From NCBI GenBank assembly GCA_937897615.1, contig CALCNO010000135.1:1-17523 (forward strand): DNA of 17,523 bases. The letters run 5' to 3'. This DNA is from an uncultured Anaerolineaceae bacterium. Its GTDB lineage: Bacteria; Chloroflexota; Anaerolineae; Anaerolineales; Anaerolineaceae. The notes beneath the pieces are model-generated. The model was not told where the DNA came from. It did no database searches and saw nothing but the letters and a program-made list of their open reading frames with translations. The position numbers were made by a program, and so were the translations under genes. This document shows, in pieces, positions 1 through 7,326 of the stretch; position 1 is the first letter of the stretch, and every line of letters begins with the position of its first letter.

Positions 1-621
1 GGTAGCCCCAGCATCAAAAAGATCGGCGCAGGGGAATATGAATGCCAAAGCTGTAGCACAAAGGCAAAATTGTCAAACGACCAGACCTTTTTGGTATTTG
101 CAAACGGGAACCCATGCCCGGAATGCGGTTTCTCAAACGACAGTGATGCAAAGTTTTGTGGAAAATGCGGCGCAAAGGTCACCAAGTTTTGTGCTTCCTG
201 CGGAGCCGAAATTCAAGCTGGCATGAGCTTTTGCCCAAAGTGCGGCAACGACCAATTTGCCAGTGACAAGATGGTGTGCGTAATTCTTCGCCCTACGCCT
301 CATTATGACAAGATCAATGCCATTAAGATGCTGCGTGATCTATCACCTACATCTCTGGGATTGGTGGAGGCCAAAACCCTGGTAGAAAAGGAATCTATCA
401 TTGCGGTAAACCTCCCTCAGGAAGAAGGCATGTTACTGAAAGGAATCTTTGAAGGTTGTGGAATGCAAGTGGAATTGAAAAGATCAGCGTTACTGCTTGA
501 TCCACTGCTGCGAGCCAATATAAGCTCGTCTAAACCCATAAAAACTAACAAAGGCGGGTGTCTCCCGGCAGCAACAGCTGCATTCCTGCTCATTGCCGCC
601 ATTGGGATTCTCGTATTTTAA
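1..621 (+). CDS. Double zinc-ribbon protein with L7/L12 C-terminal-like domain and C-terminal membrane helix (5' partial)
   Basis: The frame is open from the first base with no start codon before a TTG at 70, so the N-terminus lies outside the window. A CxxC pair before that TTG (window residues 15 and 18) argues that coding continues upstream. Four more CxxC knuckles follow (39/42, 53/56, 64/67, 78/81) in the CPxCG...FCxxCG style of double zinc ribbons. Residues about 91-160 resemble the C-terminal domain of ribosomal protein L7/L12: VCVIL, then KINAIKMLRDL, SLGLVEAKTLVE, and an EEG...FEGCGMQVELK tail matching the E. coli pattern GLGLKEAKDLVE...EEAGAEVEV. A hydrophobic helix of about 19 residues ends the protein, predicting a tail anchor with the zinc and L7/L12-like parts in the cytoplasm. 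This is not a ribosomal L7/L12 itself. Its function is unknown; binding of a protein or translation GTPase is only a guess. Confidence 0.8.
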   Translation, partial: GSPSIKKIGAGEYECQSCSTKAKLSNDQTFLVFANGNPCPECGFSNDSDAKFCGKCGAKVTKFCASCGAEIQAGMSFCPKCGNDQFASDKMVCVILRPTPHYDKINAIKMLRDLSPTSLGLVEAKTLVEKESIIAVNLPQEEGMLLKGIFEGCGMQVELKRSALLLDPLLRANISSSKPIKTNKGGCLPAATAAFLLIAAIGILVF

Positions 622-636
622 ATCTGCCATACCAGC

Positions 637-667
637 AAAAACAGACCCTACAGGTCTGTTTTTTTGT
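637..667. terminator. Bidirectional rho-independent terminator
   Basis: The inverted repeat ACAGACC/CTACA/GGTCTGT is flanked by an A-run on the left and a T-run on the right. It can therefore end both the zinc-ribbon gene on the plus strand and the convergent SecD-like gene on the minus strand. Confidence 0.85.
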
Positions 668-687
668 ATCACCCAACCGCAATAACT

Positions 688-1539
688 TCAACTACCCAAT
701 AGGGTCGGCGTGGGGTGGAAAATTCCCCTGATGAAGTCAGTGATAATCTGAATATGCTCTTTGGTGGTAATCACCCGCCATTTGAGAGGCACCTGCAATG
801 GGATCGTTTCCAATGCCGATTTGATTTCTTTAGCCTCCGATTCGGTAAAGTCGCTGATCAGCGCAGAACCCCAAGGAATCGCCTCATCGATTGATAAGCA
901 GGTAACAATTACCTTGTCCTTGACTATTGCCAGGTAGCTGCCTATATTCTCAGCGGTATACTCTGCAAAGATTGCGCCTCCTGCCTCTGTGAGGGAAAAG
1001 TCAATGTCATATTTATATTGCTCCTGCCGCGTCATATTGACCTCGATCACCTCCTCATTGGTAAAGAGCGTATGCCACACGCGCCCCGGAGCCCTGATAA
1101 CGCCGGCATTGTTCGCATCTGTGGCGATCTTTGTGCCCGGAGGAAGATAAATATTGCCCAGATCAACAAATTCCACAACTCCCATCTCAAGGGTGTTATC
1201 AATGAAGTCGGCGCTGAACTTTTTGGGAATGCGTCCGATAATCTTATTGTCATACGCGGTGAAGCTCGTCCACGGGACCCCATAACCCAGGATATCCCAG
1301 CGCCTTTGCAGGGCTGCCGCCGTAGATATCAAGTTGGCATCAGAATAGCTGGCCGTCTTTGGCGTATCCGGCTCGAGTAAAATGGTGGATTTGGAAGAAA
1401 AAAGGAAACTTGCCAGGAAACCAATCAGTACACCCCAGGCAACAAAGAGGTAAACACCAATAATCACAAGTACTCTGATCAGTTTCTTGTTCTTTTTCTT
1501 TCCTGGCAATTGTGGTGGCAGGGCAGCAACAGTATTCAA
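688..1539 (-). CDS. Membrane-anchored protein with SecD P1-like periplasmic region
   Basis: This 283-residue protein has a lysine-rich cytoplasmic tail (residues 14-19), one transmembrane helix (about 21-47) and a large extracytoplasmic part. Residues 70-127 (LQRRWDILG, NKIIGRIP, MGVVEFVDLG) follow the SecD pattern of an RRVDxLG segment, a QLPG-like strand and QLEFR. Residues 179-253 (DFSLTEAGGAIFAEYTAENIG, YLAIVKDKVIV, SALISDFTESEAKEI, PLQVPLK) track the later SecD P1 segment: FNxEGAxxFxxLTxxNxG, LAIVLDGxV, IxGxFTxEEAxxLA, LPxPL. The SecD C-terminal membrane bundle is absent, so this is not a working SecD. The start is TTG, chosen because a strong GGAGGAGG Shine-Dalgarno lies about 6 nt upstream. 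It converges on the zinc-ribbon gene. The P1 resemblance is seen in sequence; the role is unknown. Confidence 0.75.
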   Translation of the reverse strand: MNTVAALPPQLPGKKKNKKLIRVLVIIGVYLFVAWGVLIGFLASFLFSSKSTILLEPDTPKTASYSDANLISTAAALQRRWDILGYGVPWTSFTAYDNKIIGRIPKKFSADFIDNTLEMGVVEFVDLGNIYLPPGTKIATDANNAGVIRAPGRVWHTLFTNEEVIEVNMTRQEQYKYDIDFSLTEAGGAIFAEYTAENIGSYLAIVKDKVIVTCLSIDEAIPWGSALISDFTESEAKEIKSALETIPLQVPLKWRVITTKEHIQIITDFIRGIFHPTPTLLGS

Positions 1540-1593
1540 GCGAACCTCCTCCCTAATATCGTTTGAAATTGAATACGGCTAACTAAGCATAAA

Positions 1594-1618
1594 TGAAAAG
1601 TCCCTTTTCACTATTGTA
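1594..1618 (-). promoter_or_regulatory. Possible promoter and operator for the SecD-like gene
   Basis: On the minus strand a TACAAT box (1613-1618) is followed at once by a perfect 7-bp inverted repeat, TGAAAAG/TCC/CTTTTCA (1594-1610), which would cover the transcription start. No convincing -35 element is visible. The repeat could be an operator or a chance AT-rich palindrome. Confidence 0.3.
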
Positions 1619-1676
1619 CGCCTTTTATAAAATGGATGAGTGAAACTTAAGCAGGGATGTACTCAGCAAGGTGTTT

Positions 1677-2195
1677 TTACGCCAGCGCCAGCCATTCGCG
1701 TGCTACCACACGGTAGGCAGGCGCGTACTGCCGCCTGAAAGCCTCCGAGTGATGCACCGCAGGAAAGCCTTTTTCCCTCATTGCTGCAACAAGCCCTTCC
1801 AATGCAACCGGATCAATCAGAATGTCTGCTGCCAACACCCGGGCCTGCGCCAGGTACTGCTGCAACACCTCCACAGAACCTTTGAACTCCGCTGCCGTCT
1901 GCACAAAGGCTTGCAGCAATGCCGTTGTGGAAAGACCGGCGTTCACATACGGCCACAGGTGCACGCGCACGATCCGCCCGTCTGCCGAGATCGGTTCCAA
2001 CAGCGGCTCTCCGCCCCCTACTCCAAGCCCCACGATTTCTTGTTCCAAGCGCTGGCGTGCCTGCTCCACAGAGACGAGCGCATGTTCACTGCCCAGCGCA
2101 GCCTGGTGAGCCAGTTTGTACACATCCTGCGGCTGCCAGGCCGGGTAGCGCCGTGCATGTGCCAGCAGTATTTCCTGGAAAGGTGTAGTAGCCAT
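1677..2195 (-). CDS. Conserved hypothetical protein
   Basis: This encodes 172 residues with no signal peptide, no membrane helix and no cysteines. The N-terminal segment RYPAWQPQDVYKLAHQAALGSEHAL (about residues 16-40) is the most distinctive part. It reminds me of an uncharacterised family with a YPxMxPQDxxKLxxQxxFGxxHL-type opening, but I cannot name a domain. The rest is mostly helical and alanine-, glutamine- and leucine-rich, with conserved-looking RVHLWPYVNAG (about 76-86) and GFPAVHHSEAFRRQYAPAYRVV near the C-terminus. The ATG start is supported by an AAGGAA motif about 8 nt upstream. The gene is divergent from glmS across a 97-bp gap and is followed on the same strand, after 137 bp, by the SecD-like gene. 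I infer a soluble cytoplasmic protein and propose no function. Confidence 0.75.
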   Translation of the reverse strand: MATTPFQEILLAHARRYPAWQPQDVYKLAHQAALGSEHALVSVEQARQRLEQEIVGLGVGGGEPLLEPISADGRIVRVHLWPYVNAGLSTTALLQAFVQTAAEFKGSVEVLQQYLAQARVLAADILIDPVALEGLVAAMREKGFPAVHHSEAFRRQYAPAYRVVAREWLALA

Positions 2196-2243
2196 CGCAA
2201 ATTCCTTAGATTTTCCTTAACTCGCCCTTTTGGGCAGGTCGGC

Positions 2244-2249
2244 TATAAT
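2244..2249 (+). promoter_or_regulatory. -10 box for glmS
   Basis: A perfect TATAAT lies 43 bp before the glmS ATG, giving a predicted 5' leader of about 37 nt. No good -35 hexamer is visible. A short inverted repeat GCCC/TTTT/GGGC (2224-2235) lies just upstream. The leader is far too short for a glmS ribozyme. Confidence 0.5.
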
Positions 2250-2292
2250 AAACGCGGTTCACAAAAGATACTCCACTCTGAAAGGGTACTCT

Positions 2293-4080
2293 ATGTGCGG
2301 AATCTTCGGCATTGTCACTGAAAAAGATCAAACGCTTGGCCCAATTCTAATCGATGCGGCGCGCCGCCTCACCTACCGCGGGTACGATTCGGTGGGCGCA
2401 GCCACCATCAGCGGAGGCAGCATTGACCTGCGCAAGGATAAAGGCCGCGTGGATGAAGTGGCACAAAAATACAAACTGGCAGAAATGAGCGGCCAAAGAG
2501 GCATCACCCAGTTACGTTGGGCCACCTTTGGCGTGCCCTCCCAGGTGAACTCGCAGCCGCACCTCGATTCTGATGGCGACATTGTGGGAGCGCACAACGG
2601 CAACGTGGTCAACAACGTGGAATTGCGCGAGCAATTCATGGCCGAGGGCATGACCGTGCGTTCACAAAACGATGGCGAATCCTGTGTGCATGCGGTAGAA
2701 CGTTACATCAACAAAGGCAAGGATTTCATCGAAGCCATCTGCCTGGCCTATAACGACCTGCTGGGCGATTACGCTTTTGTCATCGGGCGCATCAACGATG
2801 ACAAACTGTATGCCATCAAAAAAGGTTCCGGGCTGGTGGTGGGCATCGGCGATGGGTTTACCTGTGTCTCCTCGGACCTGCCCTCCATTCTGCCGCTCAC
2901 GCGCAAGGTGATCCGCCTCAACGATGGTGAGATCATCACGCTGTGGCACAACCGTGTGGAGCTGCACTCCGTCAAGGATGGCAGCCTGATCGAGCGCGAG
3001 CCTGAACTGGTGACCGAGGAAATGAGCGCGGTGCAAAAAGGCGGTTTTGCCCACTTTATGATCAAAGAGATAAACGAGCAGCCGCAGGTGGCCCGCGAGG
3101 TATTGCACCTGCTGAACGAGAGTTCAGATGTGGACAAACTGCTGGCCAAGATCAAAACTGCGCGCCAGGTGTACTTCATCGGCTGTGGCACCAGTTATCA
3201 TGCCTGCCTGGCCGGTGCGGTGTACTTTGCCCAACTGGCACAGAAAGCCGTTATCCCGGTGCTGGCGCCGCAGTTCATCCCGCAGTATCTTCCGGCGGTG
3301 AACGGGGAGGACGTGGGCATTTTCGTCAGCCAGTCCGGCGAGACCAAAGATGTGCTCAATGCCCTGCAGACCGCCCAGCAAAAAGGCATGGCCTGCTTTG
3401 GCATGGCCAACGTGATCGGTTCCACCCTCACCCGCGCCACCGAGGCCTGGCTGCCGCTGGCCTGCGGTTATGAGATCAGCGTGCCGGCCACCAAGACCTT
3501 CACTAATCAGATCATCTCCTTCCTCTACCTGGCCACGCGGCTGGGAGGCGGCAGCACTGCCGCGCTGGATGCCCTGCCTGCGCTGATGGAAGAAACCATC
3601 AAAGTGTCCGCGCCGCAAATGGAGGCACTGGCAAAATCCATCAATGACCGCAACGACCTCTACTGCCTGGGGTACGGGGCCACCTATCCCATCGCCCTGG
3701 AAGGCGCGCTCAAGCTTAAAGAGATCACCTACGCGCACTGCGAAGGAATGCTCTCCACCGAGTTCAAGCACGGCCCGCTCTCTGCGGTGGACGAGGGCTT
3801 CCCCATCCTCTTCCTGGCCGGGCCGGAAGACATCCCCCTCATCGTCAGCGGCATCAACGAAGTCACCTGCCGCGGCGGCAGAGCCATTGCCATCGGTGCG
3901 GCAGACACGCGCCTGAACGCCAACGCCAGTGATGTGGTTACCATCCCGGCCGCATCGGCAGCGATCAACTCGCTGCTGGTGACCATCCCGGTACAATTGC
4001 TCTCGTACTACATGTCCACCGGCAGGGGCTACGATCCGGATTTCCCGCGCAATTTGAGCAAAACCCTCACCGTAGATTGA
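2293..4080 (+). CDS. glmS: Glutamine--fructose-6-phosphate aminotransferase (isomerizing)
   Basis: GlmS makes glucosamine-6-phosphate from fructose-6-phosphate and glutamine, the entry step to UDP-GlcNAc and peptidoglycan. The start at 2293 is set by MCGIFGIV: Cys2 must become the N-terminal nucleophile, and a GAAAGGG Shine-Dalgarno lies about 6 nt upstream. An in-frame ATG farther up (2230) would bury Cys2. The class II amidotransferase domain (about 1-230) has GYDSVG, RWATFG (75-80), HNGN (101-104) and NDGE (126-129). Two SIS domains follow, with GCGTSYHA, SQSGETKD, PATKTFTNQ, EGALKLKEITYAHCEG, EFKHGPL, and the typical C-terminal FPRNLSKTLTVD. The length of 595 residues is normal (E. coli 609). 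The usual RWATHG histidine is phenylalanine here, and the preceding HTR is QLR. The gene is monocistronic, with its own -10 box and terminator. Confidence 0.93.
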   Translation: MCGIFGIVTEKDQTLGPILIDAARRLTYRGYDSVGAATISGGSIDLRKDKGRVDEVAQKYKLAEMSGQRGITQLRWATFGVPSQVNSQPHLDSDGDIVGAHNGNVVNNVELREQFMAEGMTVRSQNDGESCVHAVERYINKGKDFIEAICLAYNDLLGDYAFVIGRINDDKLYAIKKGSGLVVGIGDGFTCVSSDLPSILPLTRKVIRLNDGEIITLWHNRVELHSVKDGSLIEREPELVTEEMSAVQKGGFAHFMIKEINEQPQVAREVLHLLNESSDVDKLLAKIKTARQVYFIGCGTSYHACLAGAVYFAQLAQKAVIPVLAPQFIPQYLPAVNGEDVGIFVSQSGETKDVLNALQTAQQKGMACFGMANVIGSTLTRATEAWLPLACGYEISVPATKTFTNQIISFLYLATRLGGGSTAALDALPALMEETIKVSAPQMEALAKSINDRNDLYCLGYGATYPIALEGALKLKEITYAHCEGMLSTEFKHGPLSAVDEGFPILFLAGPEDIPLIVSGINEVTCRGGRAIAIGAADTRLNANASDVVTIPAASAAINSLLVTIPVQLLSYYMSTGRGYDPDFPRNLSKTLTVD

Positions 4081-4101
4081 CCTGCCATCCTTTCGTTCAA
4101 T

Positions 4102-4136
4102 AAAACGACCTGCCGAAAAACCGTCAGGTCGTTTTT
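4102..4136 (+). terminator. Rho-independent terminator after glmS
   Basis: A 10-bp stem AAACGACCTG / CAGGTCGTTT with a 12-nt loop is followed by a T-run, 21 bp after the glmS stop codon. The remaining gap to 4248 holds no gene. It contains T-rich sequence and a TATGAT (4216-4221) that may be the -10 of the kinase gene. Confidence 0.85.
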
Positions 4137-4248
4137 AACTCAGATGATTCATCACTCACGCCAGATAGTGCCAATCCTGGCAAATAACAAGCCTTTTTTA
4201 TTTGCGTTTTTTGTGTATGATTAAGTATCTTTTTTAGACGGCGGGCAT

Positions 4249-6336
4249 ATGACGATTGAAACAGGGATCCTCCTTAAAAACCGTTACAAGATTTTGGAGC
4301 AACTGGGAACCGGGGGCATGGGCGAGGTCTACCTGGCTGAAGACCAGGCACTCGCCAACAAGGTGGCCGTAAAAGCCAACCATAACATGAACGCCAACTC
4401 GGCGGCCCAGTTCATCCGCGAAGCGCGGCTGCTGGCTTCACTGAAGCATCCCAACTTGCCGCGCGTGATCGATTACTTCACCGAAGACGATACACAGTAC
4501 CTGGTGATGGATTACATCCCCGGCGAAGACTTGCGCACCCTGGTGGATAAGAAAACCAAATTCAGCACCGCGCAAATCCTCAAATGGGCCGAGCAGTTGG
4601 GGAACGCCGTTACCTACCTGCACACACAGAATCCCCCCATCTTCCACCGCGACATCAAGCCCACCAACATCAAACTCATGCCCAATGGCGAAGCAGTGCT
4701 GGTGGATTTTGGCATTGCCAAAGTGGGCGACCCCTCGCAGGAAACGCTCACCGGCGCGTGGGCCTTTACCCCCGGCTTTGCCCCGCCAGAGCAAGTGAGC
4801 GGCCTGCGCACCGGCCCGCAATCCGACCAGTTCAGCCTGGCCGCCACCCTTTACTATGTTTTTGCCGGCAAATCCCCGGCAGATTCTGCCCGCCGCATGA
4901 TAGGCGAAGAAGAACTGGTTTCGCTTAAAACGCTTGTGCCGGGTATCCCGCAGCATATCGCCGATGCCATCGAAAAGGCACTTTCGATCAAACAGGATAT
5001 GCGCTTTACCACCGTCGCCGATTTCGTTGAAGCCATCCGCACACCCTCGCCAATCCCTGATCCGGCTTCGGCGCAGAAAACTCAACTGGGCGCGCGCCCT
5101 CAGCCCCCCGCCACCCCGGTGAGCATCGCTCCCCCACCCGCCATTGCACCCCCTGTTGCTCCACAGGTTACCCCGCCGCAAAAGAAGAAAAGCGCCGGCC
5201 TGTGGCTGGCACTTGGCGGCGTGGCAATCATCGCGGTGGTGGCGGTTGTGCTCCTCTCCGCCAACAAACTCAAAGGGAATGGCAGCAGCACGGCCACGCT
5301 CCCCCCTGCGGCAACGGAGGTAGTTGTGGTTCCTGCCACCCAGGAACCCACCCAACAACCGCCAACCGAGCAGCCCACCAGCGCCCCCGCCACCGAAGCA
5401 GCCCCCACCGCCACCCTTGCGCCGGTGATCACTGCCATCGGGCACGGCGGAAAAGTGTTCTTCGTCAGCAACCGCGCTGCCGATGGCTACAATCAGATCT
5501 GGAGCATGGAGGTGGGCCAGGATCAAAATGGCAGCATCGTTACCTCCAACCTGCAGCAGGTCACCTTTAGCCCCGGTGATAAAAGCAAGCCTTCCTTCTC
5601 GCCAGACGGCAAGTTCCTGGTCTATTCCGGCCTCAACACCGGTTCTGCCGCCAACGGTACCCCCTTTGCCAACGACATCTGGACGCTCGACCTGGCCGAC
5701 CCCAACGCGCAGCCAGTGGACATCAGCCTGCGTGCCGGCGATGACCTCTACCCCGCCTGGTCGCCGGACAACAAGTGGGTCGCCTTTACCAGCATGTACC
5801 GCGAAGACAAAATTCCCCAGTTGTTCATCATGAACCCGCAGGGATACGACCAGACGCGCCTCAGCCCGGGCATGGCCGAATCTTACGCCTCCTGGACGCC
5901 GGGCGCCGATTTCCTCGTTTACGTGCTCACCACCGGCGATCTGAACATTGTGCAGATGCGCGACCGCTACAGCGTTTACGTCAACTTCCAAAAGTTTGAC
6001 CGCTCCTCAGATGAAGGCCGCCTCGGCGCGGTGATGGAACCCAACGTCAGCCTGGATGGGCAGATGATCGCCTACACACGCTTTGGCGATAATAACCGCA
6101 ACATCTACACCGCGCTCTTTGTTGACCGCGGACGCACGGTAACCAAATTGACCGACTCCAACACGGATTCCGCGCCGTTCTGGTCGCCAGATGGGAAGTG
6201 GCTCCTCTTCACCTCAGAACGCGACGGCAACAAAGAGATTTACATCATGGATGCGCAGGGCGGCAGTGTGGCTAACCTCTCCAACCTGGGATCGAGCGAC
6301 TTTGACCCGGCCTGGCAGCCGGTAGCCCTCCAGTAA
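4249..6336 (+). CDS. Transmembrane Ser/Thr protein kinase (PknB-type) with extracytoplasmic TolB-like beta-propeller
   Basis: The N-terminal kinase domain (about residues 13-265) is complete: glycine loop GTGGMGEVYLAED (20-32), catalytic VAVK Lys42, HRDIKPTN (133-140), DFG (153-155) and an APPE motif (178-181). A proline/alanine-rich linker (about 265-312) leads to KKK and one transmembrane helix (about 316-336). A Pro/Thr-rich spacer follows (340-395), then about 300 residues of WD40/PD40-like blades with repeated FSPDGKFLVYSG, WSPDNKWVAFTS and WSPDGKWLLFTS motifs and a final DGNKEIYIMDAQGG. This arrangement predicts a receptor kinase whose outer propeller senses a ligand, polymer or protein, in place of the PASTA repeats of PknB. 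The ATG has no clear Shine-Dalgarno sequence. No cognate phosphatase or FHA protein is present in the window. The substrate is unknown. Confidence 0.93.
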   Translation: MTIETGILLKNRYKILEQLGTGGMGEVYLAEDQALANKVAVKANHNMNANSAAQFIREARLLASLKHPNLPRVIDYFTEDDTQYLVMDYIPGEDLRTLVDKKTKFSTAQILKWAEQLGNAVTYLHTQNPPIFHRDIKPTNIKLMPNGEAVLVDFGIAKVGDPSQETLTGAWAFTPGFAPPEQVSGLRTGPQSDQFSLAATLYYVFAGKSPADSARRMIGEEELVSLKTLVPGIPQHIADAIEKALSIKQDMRFTTVADFVEAIRTPSPIPDPASAQKTQLGARPQPPATPVSIAPPPAIAPPVAPQVTPPQKKKSAGLWLALGGVAIIAVVAVVLLSANKLKGNGSSTATLPPAATEVVVVPATQEPTQQPPTEQPTSAPATEAAPTATLAPVITAIGHGGKVFFVSNRAADGYNQIWSMEVGQDQNGSIVTSNLQQVTFSPGDKSKPSFSPDGKFLVYSGLNTGSAANGTPFANDIWTLDLADPNAQPVDISLRAGDDLYPAWSPDNKWVAFTSMYREDKIPQLFIMNPQGYDQTRLSPGMAESYASWTPGADFLVYVLTTGDLNIVQMRDRYSVYVNFQKFDRSSDEGRLGAVMEPNVSLDGQMIAYTRFGDNNRNIYTALFVDRGRTVTKLTDSNTDSAPFWSPDGKWLLFTSERDGNKEIYIMDAQGGSVANLSNLGSSDFDPAWQPVALQ

Positions 6337-6366
6337 CAAAAAACTCCCGAGTGATCGGGAGTTTTT
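6337..6366. terminator. Bidirectional rho-independent terminator
   Basis: A 12-bp perfect stem AAAAACTCCCGA / TCGGGAGTTTTT with a GTGA loop has an A-run and a T-run on its two sides. It lies between the kinase gene on the plus strand and the last gene of the convergent minus-strand run, and can serve both. Confidence 0.9.
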
Positions 6367-6664
6367 ATTCGGGCAGGGTGGGCCTTTCGGATTTGGGCCG
6401 AATCTTGGCCTTTTTGGGCATAAAACGCGTCGGGGTGATGGTTTTGCCTGCGTTGGGGCTGAGCAGCAGGGTCAGCCGGGTGAGGGCATTCTCGTCATAC
6501 TCGCAGCGCCCGCACAGGTCACAGGACCAGGCAGGAAAATCCGGCACCGAGATCAGTTCATCCCCCAACCAGGTGAAGTATGCCACATACGTGCGGTGCA
6601 TGTGCCCCGCCTGGCATTCCGGACATGGAAATACAGGATCAGCGTAGTTCGTCTCTTCGCTCAT
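6365..6664 (-). CDS. YgiT-type zinc-finger domain protein
   Basis: This small protein of about 99 residues has two CxxC knuckles, CPEC near residue 13 and CDLC about 33 residues later, in the arrangement of YgiT-type zinc fingers (CPxC...YxG...VxxxPAxxCxxCGE). Here the matching parts are YVAYFTWLGDELISVPDFPAWSCDLCG. It is followed by a short helical stretch and a basic tail (RFMPKKAKIRPKSER). No helix-turn-helix antitoxin domain and no toxin partner are present, so a toxin-antitoxin role is not supported. I chose the ATG at 6664; an upstream in-frame ATG at 6682 is possible, and the frame stays open into lepB. It is the last gene of the coaE-to-lepB run, 47 bp after the lepB stop. Its function is unknown; zinc binding is inferred from the cysteines. 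Confidence 0.75.
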   Translation of the reverse strand: MSEETNYADPVFPCPECQAGHMHRTYVAYFTWLGDELISVPDFPAWSCDLCGRCEYDENALTRLTLLLSPNAGKTITPTRFMPKKAKIRPKSERPTLPE

Positions 6665-6711
6665 TTTGGTTAACCATACCATATTTTTACAAAGATGGCA
6701 TAAGGGAAATC

Positions 6712-7308
6712 TTAGTTCAAGCCTGGGTACACCGGCTGCTGAATGATCTTTACCGCGCGCAACGGCCAATATACCAGCAGTGCCTTGCCAACCAGATCGT
6801 CCACCGGCACAAACCCCCAGCTATGCGAGTCGGATGAACTGTTGCGGTTATCCCCCAACACAAACACCGAGTCGGCAGGCACCACCCATTCGCCCAGGTA
6901 GTACGGCGGCTGGGCAAGGTACGGTTCGTCAAGGGCAACGCCGTTCACATAGATCTTCCCGCCCTCGGCCTTCACTGTGTCGCCGGGCTTGCCAATGAGA
7001 CGTTTGATGTAATCTTCTTCAAGAAAACTGGGGTTGTGAAAGATCACCACATCGCCGGTGTGCATCTTTCCCAGCTTGTAGGCCAGCTTGTTCACCAGCA
7101 AAACATCCCCCTCATAAAACGTGGGCTGCATACTGATGTTGATCACGCGCACCCTGGCAAAGACCGCATCAATGCCAAAGTAAAGGATCACCGCCAGCAC
7201 AAGCGTTTGCAGAATTTCGATAATGGCGCCGCGTACAACGTTCTTTTTGGGGGATTGAGTCTGATCGTCCTCAGATACCAATGCGCGATCCACGGGATTT
7301 TCGGTCAT
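6712..7308 (-). CDS. lepB: Signal peptidase I
   Basis: LepB removes signal peptides from secreted proteins at the outer face of the membrane. The protein has 198 residues with a short cytoplasmic tail, one membrane helix (about 27-48) and a single-pass catalytic domain, as in the small SipS-like enzymes. Box B INISMQPT contains the nucleophile Ser59. Box D DYIKRLIGKPGD contains the general base Lys102. Box E is GDNRNSSSDSHSWG (152-165). The gene starts 18 bp after the der stop codon, so the two are almost certainly co-transcribed. The Shine-Dalgarno sequence is weak. Confidence 0.95.
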   Translation of the reverse strand: MTENPVDRALVSEDDQTQSPKKNVVRGAIIEILQTLVLAVILYFGIDAVFARVRVINISMQPTFYEGDVLLVNKLAYKLGKMHTGDVVIFHNPSFLEEDYIKRLIGKPGDTVKAEGGKIYVNGVALDEPYLAQPPYYLGEWVVPADSVFVLGDNRNSSSDSHSWGFVPVDDLVGKALLVYWPLRAVKIIQQPVYPGLN

Positions 7309-7326
7309 GAAGAAATATCAGCTTTC

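Noticed and set aside
2250..2292. glmS ribozyme or other leader riboswitch
   Set aside because: The predicted leader is only about 37 nt and has no stable conserved fold, far shorter than a glmS ribozyme.
3124..3996. 290-codon open frame on the minus strand opposite glmS
   Set aside because: Antisense shadow of the SIS domains of glmS; Gly/Asp/Val-rich with no recognisable motif.
4438..5991. 517-codon open frame on the minus strand opposite the kinase gene
   Set aside because: Its translation is low-complexity (Gly, Arg, Ala, His) with no domain, and the plus strand encodes an intact kinase. It is a GC-driven antisense shadow.
6365..6664. YgiT/MqsA antitoxin of a toxin-antitoxin pair
   Set aside because: No helix-turn-helix domain and no MqsR-like or other toxin gene next to it; it is flanked by lepB and a terminator.
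6365..6769. Longer 134-residue version of the YgiT-type protein
   Set aside because: The extra 35 N-terminal residues lie over the lepB 3' end and the gap, and look like frame-shifted lepB sequence. The ATG at 6664 starts just before the conserved CPEC.
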